From: Halichondria panicea
Lineage: Eukaryota; Porifera; Demospongiae; Suberitida; Halichondriidae
Length of the DNA stretch: 64,000 nucleotides
Direction: 5' to 3'
NCBI RefSeq assembly: GCF_963675165.1
Contig: NC_087381.1
Coordinates: forward strand, 5,147,378 to 5,211,377
Position numbers and translations under genes: made by a program. This document shows positions 47,089 through 59,370 of the stretch, one piece after another (positions within the stretch are counted from its first letter, which is position 1; every line of letters begins with the position of its first letter). The notes beneath the pieces are model-generated. The model worked only from the letters and a program-made list of their open reading frames with translations. It was not told the origin of the DNA and ran no database searches.

Positions 47089-50000
47089 ATGCCTAGACAA
47101 TTAAGTCATGCGTATAGTATAGGCAAATCAGATACGCCCCTTTTTGGTACTAGAGGTACGTGTACGAACAAGTTTGTAGCTAGATCTACGAAAATGAGGC
47201 ACCGTACAACGAACAAGAAAACCAAGAAGCTAAGGAAGAAGTCTCTGGAATTGCAGGCCTTTGTTAAGCATTCCAGTGAGCTTCATGAAGTTCTCAATGA
47301 TGGTGTGTTAACAAGATTGGTTTGGGATCTCTTCCAAGCTGAAATATTCTCTCAAGCCACAGTTAGTAGTATAACACACGTCATGCTTAGTGAGAGTGAT
47401 AAGGCTACAAAGCTCGTTGGTGCTATAATACAGTCTATTAAGTCTGATAACTCAAATTTACTGACCATCCTCGATTGCTGCGACAAGTATCTTGAGTTGA
47501 AGCCGGTCGTTATGCGAATGAGAGAAGAATACGACCATCTCAAAGATGTTTCGCCAGGATTTAAGAATGGTACGTAAGCGTAGCTAAGAGTATATTAATT
47601 AATGCAACGTAGTTAGTAAGTAGTGATCAATCAGGTAGTAAAACTGTATATCGCAACATTTTCAAAGGGCTTAATTTTCGCTTTTTTCGTGGGTTAGCAA
47701 TCCTACATGAAAATTGCTTTTTATCTGCTATAACGTGGAGGGAGTGTTTCCGGTTCGAGGCATTTCGTTGAATAAATTGTGTGGGTTGACTGCTTACCGG
47801 AAACATTCCCAGGCCATGTCATCAAATCTTTACACGTTATAGCAGATCATTTCATGTATACGGTTGCTAATTCCCTCAAAAACAGCGAAAAGTACTACCG
47901 TATATCTTTTAATTTATCGGACAGCAAAAAATAATTATTTGGGAAATTTTCCGGGTATAATTGGAACAGATTTTTATAGAGCATGCGAAGTGTCCGGAAT
48001 AATTAGAACAAGCAAGCAGCTGCATGCGAGCTAGCTAAGTTTAATAGAACAGGGTACGACTGAATAGTTGCACTAGCTATCTAAAACTAGCTACTCAAAG
48101 CTATCTAACTGCAGCACTCTAAGTATAATTACTTGCCATCAATGAATGGTAACTCAATTTTTTATATTGTCCGGATATTTAGAACAAATGTAATATTAAA
48201 GTACTGGAGTGTCCGTTGTATTAGAACAACGAAAATTGCCCAAAAGAGTGTCCGGGGTAATTAGAAGTGTCCGATAAATTATAAGATATACGGTAACACG
48301 TACTATGATGACAGTAGACTCTCGCTATTCCGGCTCTCTGAAGGTACGGCCACCTCGATATACCGGCCGTTTGGTTTGGCACGAATATATGTTTACTGCA
48401 CAAACTCACCCTGCATGAAGTACGGCCACTCGCTATTCCGTATACTGGGCAGCGCTGGCTCCCAAACTAATAAAAAGAAAACCAAGAAAACCAACCCCCT
48501 AGAGGACCGGGTGGGTGGGAAAAATGATTGAAGCAGCTACTCCGCTCTCAGTACAATATTAAACAGGTGGTCGCACGAGGCTGGTCATCCTAATACGCAT
48601 GCGCGGCCACAGCCGCACCCTGGGTAACCCCCTTTGGCGTTAACTACGTTTAATTACATTTTATATACATTTTATTACGGCCGGATTTGACGTTTTGGGT
48701 GTGGTTTGGCAGATAAAATTGGATTACACTTAAATAGAGAGTAAAATGATTCATTAATTATCATCCTTCATTATCCTCGAGACAAGAACCGCTCATTAGA
48801 TTCGAGGTAAGGTCGTTTTTAAGCAGCGGCTATTTCCTGAAATACAGCCACCGCGCTATTCCGGCCAAACTGCACTAGCTGTCCCAAGGGTGACCGGATT
48901 AACGAGAGTCTACTGTGTAGCTATATATACACATGTGATGAGCAGTTGGTATAATTATGTGCCGGGAACTGATTGTAGATTTCACTGTGATGATGCATGA
49001 GCATGTCTCATTAAAATAATTATGATGACAATAATTATATTTATACGCTTTGGTCTGAATTCTCAGGTTCACGTAATCGTCAATTTATTATTTATGCTTA
49101 CATTCACAAATTTAGAAGTTATTGCAAGCCCAGCTGGACAAAACAGATCTTGTCCTGGACTAACAAAGAAGTGCTGTGTGAGAGGCACAATCGCCACCAT
49201 AATATCAATTTTTGTATTGATGATAATTGGATTCAGATGTGTGAATTATGTTGAAGGACGTTTTGAGATAACTTTTTTGGGTATTGGTCAAGACCAACAA
49301 ATTTTAGAACATGAGTTTGAAAGAAGTGATGACGAAATGCCAAAGCAAATTAGTTATGGCAGGCCAAATGCACCTCTAATTAACATCAGTTTACCATTGC
49401 CGTCTCGCCCCATGCCGTTTGTTGGTAGAAAAGAATTAATAAACGAAATAATACAACGTCTTCTTGGTACCCACACATCAATAGTAGGATTGTTTGGGCC
49501 TCCTGCGTTCGGAAAAAGTTCATTGGCTATTCATGTTGGTCATGAAGTCATGAACAAAAAAGGCGTTAGTGTAAGCTACGTTGATCTAAGCGAATTCAGA
49601 CTATCCTTTGAGCAACAACCTCACGCCAGAAGCCATGTCAGAGGAGTTCAGATACATGGTGACAATTTTGGGAAACGTTTACTAGGCAGGTCTGTCAACG
49701 GTGACCACCTATTGAACTGGGCAGCTACAATTGAAAACATTTCTATTTTGATTTTTGATAACTGTGATCCTGTTCTCAATAAATGGCATGATGAATTCCA
49801 AGAGTTTATACTAGATTTGAGAAAGTCATCTAGAAATAATTTGAAGGTCATAATTACAAGCCAGCTAAAAATTTCTTTTGTGGACCACTTTACTGATATT
49901 GAAGTGTTAGAGTTAAGTGACAAGGATTCAAAATCCTTAATCAGTGTTCTTCGACCAAATTTGAATCATCACTTACAAACTGAAATAGTTGAACTCGTAG

Positions 50001-51463
50001 GAAACTGCCCTTTGGCAATTAAGGTGGCAGTTATGCTGCTCAAAACAATTAGCCCGACAATGTTAATCCAAGATCTAAAGGCAAAAAATGTTGATGTGAT
50101 ATCTTCTTCACAATTTCCAAGGCGTGAGAGATTCAATGTTGTAATGGACACTGCTTGTCAATATCTCAGCAACAACTCCATAAGAGCAGCATATCTCTTT
50201 TCGTTATTTCCTGGTTCATTTGATGAAGATGTTCTTTCATTTTCGTTTTTCAGAGAATTTCGTGATGAGGTCAACAATCTTTTTGAGCGGTCTCTCTTTG
50301 AAAGGTACGCTCACATTTTTGGAGAAAGATACAAGTTGCATAAGCTAATAAAAACATATTTTAGGGAGAAGATTTTGATAGATTCAAAAAATGTATTGAA
50401 ATCTGACTTCAAAACAACATTCGTAGAGTATTATACAAAGAAACTTTATAATTATCTCACTTCTATAAAGTCGATTAAAGAACCAGCTCAAAAAGACCAA
50501 CTTATCACTAGCGAACAGCATAACATACGACAGCTAGCTAGAATTTTGTTAAGTACAGAAGATCACTACTTTTCTTCAGAAGAAATAATAGTTCTTCTAT
50601 TTTATTCTCAACAAGGAGGCTTAGAGAGCAACCATTCAAGTATTATTCTAGATGTCACGCTTACATTTTTAGAAGAAAACAACACATTGCTGAACAAAGC
50701 GTGCTCTCAGACTTACACGAGTGTATGCAAAGTATTGATATCCGACCTATTGCTCTCCATTACCGAAACTGGCTATACATACCTCCCTTGTACAATTTGT
50801 GACACAGTTAGTGGCCCAGACAAGCTCATGAACTTTATCACTGATGACTTGCTACAGTTAATTGACAATTCTTATGTTTTCTGCTCACAAAACAATTTTG
50901 CACATAACATTGTCAAGATTTTGAAGTATTTGCTTTTTTCATTGGAGTGTTGGTTTTCATTGCAGTATTCTTCAGTTGTCTTTCGCGTTCAAATGGGAAA
51001 GACTGGCTCATTTCAATCTTTATTGCACTTTCTATATTTTTTTTTAGTGATTCAAACAATTGAATCTTACGTTATGCTTTGTTTCACAATTTTTCTACTT
51101 GTGATTTTGTATGCTTTGAGAGGTTATATCTGGAACAAGTGTGTCACTACTCATCTTTTCTTTTTGTGCATTCTTTATCTTAATTTTTATGTTTTGGGTG
51201 TTTTAGCTAACGCTCTTGGATATTTTTCACTAGAAGGAAATGGATCAATGAGATACCAACAGTGGTGTCTATTATGCATACATTTAACATGTAAAAACTC
51301 GTTTTGGATCGCAAATTTTCTTAACAATCTTATATGCTCAGTAATTTTTCCTGGTATTCCTCTATACTTTATAGCTAGATATTTTGTTGGCAGCATCATT
51401 AGCTTATTTATGAGTGATTTTCATCAATTTGTATACACAAGTAAAAGACGTTTCCACAATTAG
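47089..51463 (+). CDS. CARD + NB-ARC STAND protein with multi-pass membrane C-terminus
   Basis: Two exons, 47089-47569 and 49116-51463, join in phase 1 (942 aa). Exon 1: a basic N-terminus, then a roughly 90-residue helical domain resembling a CARD (about residues 58-150). Exon 2: one hydrophobic helix (TIATIISIFVLMIIGF), linker, then NB-ARC: Walker A GLFGPPAFGKSSLA, Walker B SILIFDNCD, VIITSQ in the sensor-1 position, GNCPLAIKV in place of GLPLA, AAYLFSLFPGSF, and LHKLI in place of MHD. The last about 200 residues hold four or five hydrophobic segments (LLHFLYFFLVIQ, YVMLCFTIFLLVILY, LFFLCILYLNFYVLGVL, PGIPLYFIARYFVGSII). No LRR or WD repeats follow. A membrane-bound innate-immune or death-signalling sensor is inferred. 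If the exons are not joined, exon 2 could start at 49022 with its own hydrophobic leader. AATAAA at 51499 fits the end. Confidence 0.75.
47665..47893. mobile_element. Foldback MITE in the CARD/NB-ARC intron (a)
   Basis: Arms TTTTCGCTTTTTTCGTG..TTAGCAAT, TGCTATAACGTG and TTTCCGG are matched in reverse by CCGGAAA, CACGTTATAGCA and ATTGC(T)AA...AGCGAAAA. Confidence 0.65.
47896..48295. mobile_element. MITE, TACCGTATATCTTTTAATTTATCGGACA ends (b)
   Basis: Inverted ends of about 28 bp (TACCGTATATCTTTTAATTT / complement ending AAGATATACGGTA). The interior has three or four GTCCGG(A/G)(A/T)AATTAGAAC-like units. Confidence 0.8.
48312..48915. mobile_element. pogo-like MITE, CAGTAGACTCTCG ends (c)
   Basis: Ends CAGTAGACTCTCGCTATTCCGG and CCGGATTAACGAGAGTCTACTG. 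The interior has CTATTCCGGCC repeats. 604 bp, no transposase. Confidence 0.75.
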
Positions 51464-51498
51464 CTTTTTGTATTCACACAATCCCCATTATGTTTAAT

Positions 51499-51504
51499 AA
51501 TAAA
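51499..51504 (+). terminator. Poly(A) signal of the CARD/NB-ARC gene
   Basis: AATAAA 36 bp after the stop codon. Confidence 0.55.
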
Positions 51505-53350
51505 ATTAATATGCAATTCAGTTATACCTAAAATTTTATAGTTATGTTTGTTCTTATCGGATTGTCTTATATGCAACCAATCGGCTGGAGTATGTATAAT
51601 TATGTGTGGATACAGAGGTTACATGCAGAGGAGAGAAGAACCTAATTAGTTTTTGGCATCACTGTATTTTGTGCAGTCATAATTATATATAATTATAGCT
51701 TTTTTTATTTAGTTTTTTGTGTTATTATTTTGTTTGTCTTGTGTTTGCTATTGTAAGGATTCCACATTAGACCATCTATGATAAGCTTCTCAGACTCAAT
51801 ATCAATAATGGGTAAAGATGATTAACTAGACAATGAAAAAGTAGTAGAAAAATCAGAAGTAGGCGTAGCTGGGAGAGGCTCGATTCACATGTAGATCTAC
51901 GTGTACACAACTCTGGCTCTTTGGCTACGGCCTGTTGCAGGACAGGTATATAGGTCTACATCACTGTGGATATTCCCAAGAGAGACTCTGAGTAACCACG
52001 TACTGACTGATACAAGTCTAGGATTGATCCCACACTTGTACACTGTACTGCTGGTATGTTGTGATAAAGCCATGACAAATGGCTGTGTCGCGTCCGTTTG
52101 TTAATTAATAGACAACCAAACGATACATCGTATCTATGGATAAAGCGTCCGCTATTGTAGTGTAAATGCGCACACACTTATTATTTTGTGCCATTGCCCT
52201 TTTTATAGCATTCTGATGATCCTATTGATTTCTTTTGTTTGTGTAACTTCTAGGGCTGTATTTTATGTCGTACACAAAGGAAATTCCCGTGCTTTGATTC
52301 CGGTAGAGTGTTCACACTTTGTATTTGTACAGTTCACAATCTTTGATGCTGCAACTTGAGTTAACAGTTCAGCATGTGTCTAATGTTGAGTCAGTATATC
52401 ATGTGCTGTGTGTACATGTTCTAACAAAGCTTAGCTCATGTGTTTTGCTTTCCAACCATCAAAGATAATTATTGTTTAATGTCACATTTTGTTTATTGTG
52501 CAAGCCTCCGCTTGTTGTCATGTGCTTGTAAAGGCATTTGCAACTCTTGTAAAAAGCTTGTAACACTCGTGTACTAGCTGGTTCAGCTTATAGTATTTGT
52601 TGTTTTGAAAAGACACATGACAGAATAACGACACCTCAGCAGCATGTACAGTTGTGTTTATAAATAGTTGTGCTTGTTTAGATTTATTATTAGTATCAAA
52701 AAACAACCTGAATTCAGTAAAGTCTTCTTCATCCATTATACGCGCCAATCAAGAAGTTATTTGTGAGTTATAATTATCTTATTTATCTTAGTACGTACCT
52801 AGTTTAAGTACGAACTGTATCTGAGGTTATTGTGAGAGCTTGATTGTGTTTGTATCTGCTATCATTATGTCATTGTCTTTTTTCCGAGACTTAATTTACA
52901 AGGTACTGATGTGGATATTTATGTTGTGGTTGTGAATAGCGTATAATATCTCAATAGTGATCATACCACCATTAAGAAATCTTAAACCAAGCTTTGGCTA
53001 CAGTACATTAGGGTCCGAACCGTGTTTGCAGATATCCACACCTTATATTATCAAGCTGGTTGATATCGATGCATAATAATAATATAATGATGACACGTCT
53101 AATAAGCTTGCACTATAGCTACAGTGATACTGTTACCAGTTGACATTCTTCAAGTTTGTGTTATTGTTTTCCTGGCTTGTTTACAATACAAGAATCTGTT
53201 GCTTTTATTGCTGCACTTTAAGTTAGTGCAATGCTCGATCATGTGTACAGTCCCTAATTAATAGCAGACACATTTTAGGCAACAAAGTTAATTAACAAAA
53301 AGCCCGTTTAATAATTAAAGCTCCACTGTGATACTTACAGGTATACAAAC
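51505..53350. other. Intergenic, AT-rich, no gene recognised
   Basis: A minus-strand ORF at 52733-52518 (MDEEDFTEFRLFF...) has no family resemblance or splice context. The rest shows no coding pattern. It presumably includes the TBC1D25 promoter. Confidence 0.45.
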
Positions 53351-54235
53351 ATGTCTTACTCTAACGGAGCATCACTCTCAAATGCTAAGACTCACCATCG
53401 CCACGGTAACCCTGTGAGTGACTCGGAGTTCAGTGATTGGTTCGATTCTGACGGGAGACTAGTGAATGAGGCGGCCATGAGAGAGGCTCTCTTCCGCTGT
53501 GAGTGGATCATTATGGTTATGATTATGTACATGTACATGTAGTGGCACCTTTCATAACAGACACATTAATTTTGGGAGTATAGTTTTGTTCGTTGTACGA
53601 TGGTAGCCTTGTTGAGGTGTTTGGGACCTGTCCTTTATATCGCAGTGGACCTTTCTTCAGGGGTGGCCATTAGCTCTTAGTGAACATACATTAATAATTA
53701 TAATAACTACCGCAATCATGCAATCAATTACCCCCTCCCTTTAGTGGGTGTGTCCTCTCCATGTCGTCCCTGTCTCTGGAAGTTCCTGTTTGAAATATAC
53801 CCCCTCAACTCAACAAGACGGTGAGTAACCATGCACACACAGTACACCCTTAGGGCATCACTATAGCCTCACAATTATCACTATACCTAACAGAAGTAAG
53901 GCTACAGTGAAACCCCCAAACTGGGGTAATTTGAGAGGTGTCCTTTACTCTTCTTTATTGTACTCTCTGTGTTAATGCGGGAAAGTACGTGTACTAAAAT
54001 TTGGCAGACAGAAGTGTCGATATGCTGTAATAGGATACATTGTGAAGATTCCACTACAGTATTGCAGAAGTTATTCAAAATCCCTGTTATATTATTTAAT
54101 CCACACACCCACACACCTACACCTACACACACACACGCACGCACACACACCACGCACGCACACACACGCACACACACACACGCACCCACACACACACACA
54201 CACACCCACACACCTACACACACACACACACACAC

Positions 54236-54277
<42 letters not shown>

Positions 54278-57200
54278 CACACACACACGCACACACCTAC
54301 ACCTACACACACACACACACACCACGCACGCACACGCACACACGCACACGCACACACACACAGTGACCAGAGAACCATCGACCTGGAGAACAGAGCTAAC
54401 TACCTGGCACTTCGACAACGCTGGCAAATCCTCGATAATACAATGCAATCCCCCGAAACAACCATCCATGACCAACCCTCGTATCTAGAACTGAGCGACG
54501 ATGAAATAGTTAATCAATCCCGATCAAATTCCCCCTCCTCCAATGAAAAATCCCCTGTCACAAATGATGAATCTCCGACCAATGATGATACAGGTTCGAT
54601 AGAGGCCAGTTTGGACTGCAGTGGAGAAATGTGTAGCCGATGTCACAAGATGATAGCCTCGGGCTCTTTAAGTAACTCTGTAACTACAAACAGTGAAAGC
54701 GGATTTTCAGAAGCTTCAAACACGACATTCTCCTCATGTACTTGTACAAAAAGTGACCAATCAAAAAGTTCTGAAAATGATGGAGTTACATGTAGGCGCA
54801 CAACTGTTGATCTGTCTGCATCCTCTGAAAATGAGTCTGGGTGCGAGACTAATATTCAACCTACAACCTCAAGTACTAATGGTTCAACTTTATCCCCGAG
54901 CGATGGCAGCGGGTGTCAGAGTGTTGATCAGAGCTCGTGCAGTTGCAGTCGGTCAGTTGGGGAGACTAGCAACGAGTGTGGCATCTGTCAGGAGAGGGAG
55001 GAAGGTGTGAAGAAGTGCGTGTGTGAGTTCAAGAGCAGCTGTGAGAACTTGAGTCAAGACGATGAGGCTTTGTTGAAGATCCTCGATTTCCCTTCTCGGG
55101 TGAGTCAGTGTTTTTAGTAAATGTGCCGAGTACTGTGAGCTAGTACAGTGCATGTGTTTTGCTGCTCTATTAATTAGGCTAGAATGTAAGGAATGTTGCC
55201 CAATATATATATAAGGGCGTATGGAATCCTATATAGACTAATAGAGCATAAGTTCATATTAATTAGCATTAACAGTTTCTCCTTTTAGCATTAAGTTTAT
55301 ACTTGTGCACGGTTACACATGTGCAACGTATTCAAACATTGACACTCACCACACTCACTTACCACCACCCCACACACGAACCACACATACACACACCACA
55401 CAACACAGGTATACGCAGCTCGCCGGCCTGTCCAGTTAGAGACCAGCTATCCCAAGGCCAGGAGAATAGTTCTCAGAGATGTGGCCAGAACTGACAGGAA
55501 CTATCACTACTTCACTCACAAGCGCAACCTGAGGAAGGTCCACAGAATACTCCTCACCTACGCCATGTTTCACCCGGGTGAGTTAGAGCTATGGTATATA
55601 CTGTACGCGGTTTAGAAGGAGTGATATGTATAAGAGTTCTCCTAATTGCTGTAATTGCTGTAATTGACTTTATTTATTGTGTATGTACAGTTCTTCCGTA
55701 CATATTACAGTCATGTACATGTTTTTGTTTCCTGGTAACGTAGTAAGTTTTCAGTGACCATGGCAATTGCAATTATAAGTAACATACTTTCACTAAATAC
55801 ATGTAATACATTACATCGTCACAAATGACACTCCAAATGGAAGTTCGACACATTTTTAGTGATTTAATTGGCCACCCCCCCTCCCCCCTCCAGAGGTTGG
55901 CTATGCCCAGGGCATGAACGACATCCTGGCCCGGTTCCTAGTGGTGACAGACTCGGAGGTTGACTCGTACTGGCTGTTTGCCAGCTACATGTCCAAGAAG
56001 AGAGAGGACTTCCTCGAGCACACCATGATGAGGAAAGTTGGTGAGTGCAGTGGCTCTTGTATCACTAGTGCATGTAGTGTGCTGTAATAGAGTTGTGATT
56101 TGCATTAACGATTCCGCATAATCGATTACCAATTAAGTGTGGCCCGTACACTGTACAGGTTAGGTGTGTGTGAGTATATAATTGTAATAGGTTGCACTGT
56201 CTGAATGTTTTCCTGTTGGTCTGCAGCATTTGTGAAGAACCTGGTGAGGGAGGTGGATAGAGAGTTGTACAGCTTCTTTGACAAGTCTGATTGTCGTGAC
56301 TACCTCTTTTGTCACAGGTGAGTGGGGTGTGTCCATGCATGGGAAATTAGTTGCTTACTCCTATAGTTGAAGGTTGTTCGTTTGAATATACTACACTGTT
56401 ACCTCTATACAGTATATAGACTACATCAATTTAACCGAATGCGTAGGTGGTGGTGTGATATCCACATTACAAACGCACTCTGTAGTGTTTTGCACTATAA
56501 CAATGGTTGATCTTTACCTAACACAAATCCCTGTAATGTTTTGCACCAGAGGAGGAATGCCAGTGTCAAAAGGTCACTAATTAAAACACCATATGGCCCT
56601 ATGTTTTACATGTAAAACTGAGTTTACCCTCGTGCCCCTGAGTTTATACACCACCAATAGCTTGATCCTCTTTATAATCACAACAGAAATCGGTTGAGCT
56701 ATCGCGCCCCAGAGGAATCAGCTTGAGAGGAGATCCAGGATTTAATTGCAACCTTTGTCCTTTTACTGCATTCTTCAAAACCACAAGATATGGAAATTAG
56801 CCTTCCATGGCTAGGGTATAAATTTTGATGTACTGGCTTGCTGCACTGGATAGACCTAGGTATAGCAAGCTTTCCAAGCAGGCAAATAAAGAACAGAAGC
56901 GCTAAGCTGCTATATGCAGCAAAGGTCAAGAACCCAGAACAAGAATGTTTAATCCTTCATTAAACGTGACTCTATTGACCCTGGCGTTCCTCCTCTGGTT
57001 TTGCACTGTTGATCTTTACCATACAAATCCCTGTAGTGTTTTACACTATAAATAGTTGATCTTTACCTAACACAAATCCCTGTAGTGTTTTGCACTATAA
57101 CAATGGTTGATCTTTACCTAACACAAATCCTGTAGTGTTTTGCACTATAACAATGGTTGATCTTTACCTAACACAAATCCCTGTAGTGTTTTGCACTATA

Positions 57201-59370
57201 ACAATGGTTGATCTTTACCTAACACAAATCCCTGTAGTGTTTTGCACTATATCAATGGTTGATCTTTACCTAACACAAATCCCTGTAGTGTTTTGCACTA
57301 TAACAATGGTTGATCTTTACCTAACACAAATCCCTGTAGTGTTTTGCACTGTAACAATGGTTGATCTTTACCTAACACAAATCCCTGTAGTGTTTTGCAC
57401 TATAACAATGGTTGATCTTTACCTAACACAAATCCCTGTAGTGTTTTGCACTATAACAATGGTTGATCTTTACCTAACACAAATCCCTGTAGTGTTTTGC
57501 ACTATAACAATGGTTGATCTTTACCTAACACAAATCCCTGTAGTGTTTTGCACTATAACAATGGTTGATCTTTACCATACACAAATCCCTGTAGTGTTTA
57601 TTTGCACTGACTGTAACAAAGGCTTCGTTAAAAAATAATATATCTTTTCCCCATGCATAGATGGCTGTTATTAGACTTCAAGAGGGAATTTCCCTTCGAG
57701 GAGGCCCTGAGGATATTTGAGGTGCTCAACAGTCAGTACCTGGAGCTCAACTCTGACCGGGCTCTCGTGGTAACAGACAAGGTCATCGCCAAGGAGTTTG
57801 AAATGGATGGTGAGTGCTCGTTTATGCATGATAATAATTAACATGTACAATCATTTGTATAGGTCTATTAAGTTATAGAAGAGTACTATACGTACAATCT
57901 CCCTACCCTATGCAGTCCTCTATATGCATGCATGTAGTCCTGTGCCTGCATGCATGGGTACATTTATTGGCTATAGATAATGCTGCACCCCATAGTCATG
58001 TATTGATTCCATAGATAAAGGAATTCGAATAAAGAACTTCTACCCCTGTATTATACACTTGTATTTTCTTTATTCAGCTGGTGAGACCCGCTCTGAGAGG
58101 TCAGAGGTCAACCTGGAGTTCACGTTTGATGTTTTTGTGTGTGTGGCAATTCTGACAATGAACAGTAATGACATTTGCAAGGCTTCTGATGCTGCTGGAA
58201 TCTATGGCTGTCTCAACGGGTGAGTGAAACATGTGACTTTGTATCAATACTGGTGACAATGCCTCTATTGTTTATCAATTGTGCCAATTAAGGCTGCTTA
58301 TAGTATGCTTATACTCTAAAACTTAGATATGTACAATGTATATTGTCCATGTACTCCATCTGCCATATGGTAATTGATGTAGTGCCAGTGTGACAATGCC
58401 TCTACTGTCAATCAATTGTGCCAATTAAGGCTGGTATAGTTTATGTAGACTCTAAAACTTACAATGTATATTGTCCATGCACTCCATTTGCCATATGGTA
58501 ATTGATGTAGTGCCAGTGTGACAATGCCTCTATTGTCAATCAATTGTGCCAATTAAGGCTGGTATAGTTTACGTAGACTCTAAAACTTACAATGTATATT
58601 GTCCATGCACTCCATTTGTCATATGGTAATTGATGTAGCCAGTGTGACAATGCCTCTATTGTCAATCAATTGTGCCAATTAAGGCTGGTATAGTTTACGT
58701 AGACTCTAAAACTTACAATGTATATTGTCCATGCACTCCATTTTGCCATATGGTAATTGATGTAGCCAGTGTGACAATGCCTCTATAATAATAGTAATAC
58801 AATATGCATGACCATTACAGATACACGTGTATGTGAATACTGAATAAAGTTTGATATACATTTCTGCTGCAAATCAATCTTGGATCTTTGCTAACCGCTT
58901 CTCTATAGCTCATGCGAAAAGGCTGTAAAATGCTGTATAGGGACGAGCTATATAGCTCGGTTTTTACGGTTGTGCAAAATAGCAATTAATTCAGGGTGTG
59001 GCTGTCCGTTCTGGAGGTTATTTTCCATTGCTAAAGCAGATTAGGAGTATAGAAAACTGCTCTTTATACGCAGTATAGAGAGGTGGTCGCTCCTGAGAGG
59101 TTGCTTTACATTGAAGTCATTGTATAGTTTCAATCCGGACCTGAGCTCTTGACCGTTTTATAGCGTGTGGTTGCTCTTCGGAAGTGGTTGTTATGGAGGT
59201 TCCACTGTTCTTTTGTTGGCGGTTCTATGCAGTTAACTAAGTATGTCATTCCCATGCACAGACTCTCCATGAAGATGAATCTGACTGAAGTACTGACACA
59301 GGCAGAGGAACTGTTTTACAAGTATTGTAGACAGAACATCACTAGGGGATTTGCTGAGATAGACTTGTAG
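53351..59370 (+). CDS. TBC1D25: TBC1D25-like Rab GTPase-activating protein
   Basis: Nine exons: 53351-53498, 53745-53820, 54364-55099, 55409-55577, 55894-56040, 56227-56317, 57661-57809, 58078-58219, 59262-59370 (588 aa). The start (VSDSEFSDWFDSDGRL...) matches the segment before the TBC domain in TBC1D25. TBC motifs: LWKFLFEIYP; RIVLRDVARTDR with the Arg finger; VGYAQGMNDI with the Gln finger (YxQ); RWLLLDFKREFPFEEALRIFEVL; FVCVAILTMN. Both catalytic fingers are present, so GAP activity is expected; in animals TBC1D25 acts on Rab GTPases in endosome and autophagosome traffic. Exon 3 inserts about 200 Ser/Cys-rich residues (MCSRCHKM, CSCSRSVGE, ECGICQE, CVCEF) into the N-terminal half of the TBC domain; this part is not recognised. 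Human TBC1D25 carries its own extra residues near the site of LNSQYLELN. Confidence 0.85.
54104..54363. repeat. (CA)n microsatellite abutting TBC1D25 exon 3
   Basis: Interrupted CA/CGCA/CCTACA repeat ending CACACACACAG, which is the acceptor of the exon at 54364. Confidence 0.9.
56480..57600. repeat. 51-bp minisatellite in TBC1D25 intron 6
   Basis: About 11 copies of a 51-bp unit (…TGTAGTGTTTTGCACTATAACAATGG-type) run from 56998 to 57600, and one copy lies at 56480-56546 to the left of an inserted MITE. The unit is a multiple of three and open in one frame (VVFCTITMVDLYLTQIP), so the array makes a spurious 167-codon ORF. Two degenerate units remain in the duplicated locus near 60050-60115. 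Confidence 0.92.
56547..56997. mobile_element. 451-bp hAT/MULE-like MITE inserted in the minisatellite
   Basis: Ends CAGAGGAGGAATGCCAGTGTC and complement ending GTTCCTCCTCTG (near 24-bp inverted repeats). It is flanked on both sides by GTTTTGCAC (56538-56546 and 56998-57006), a 9-bp target duplication (8 bp if the end is set one base in). The target sequence is the minisatellite unit itself, so the array existed before insertion. Confidence 0.85.
58235..58790. repeat. Tandem repeat of 120-136 bp in TBC1D25 intron 8
   Basis: About 4.3 copies beginning (T/G)TGACAATGCCTCTA at 58253, 58390, 58520, 58645 and 58766. A shorter array is at 60840-60990 in the duplicate. Confidence 0.85.

Noticed and set aside
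49022-49115. Upstream in-frame ATG and hydrophobic leader for the NB-ARC exon
   Set aside because: A pyrimidine-rich acceptor at 49115 joins the CARD exon in phase, so the leader is taken as intron. It remains an alternative start.
52518-52748. Minus-strand ORF MDEEDFTEFRLFF...
   Set aside because: Isolated, no homology recognised, and no promoter or splice context.
56480-57600. Regularly spaced repeat that could be mistaken for a CRISPR array
   Set aside because: The whole 51-bp unit is repeated without unique spacers, in an animal intron.
57135-57638. 167-codon ORF of 17-residue repeats
   Set aside because: The 51-bp intronic minisatellite happens to be open in one frame. It lies between well-supported exons 6 and 7.
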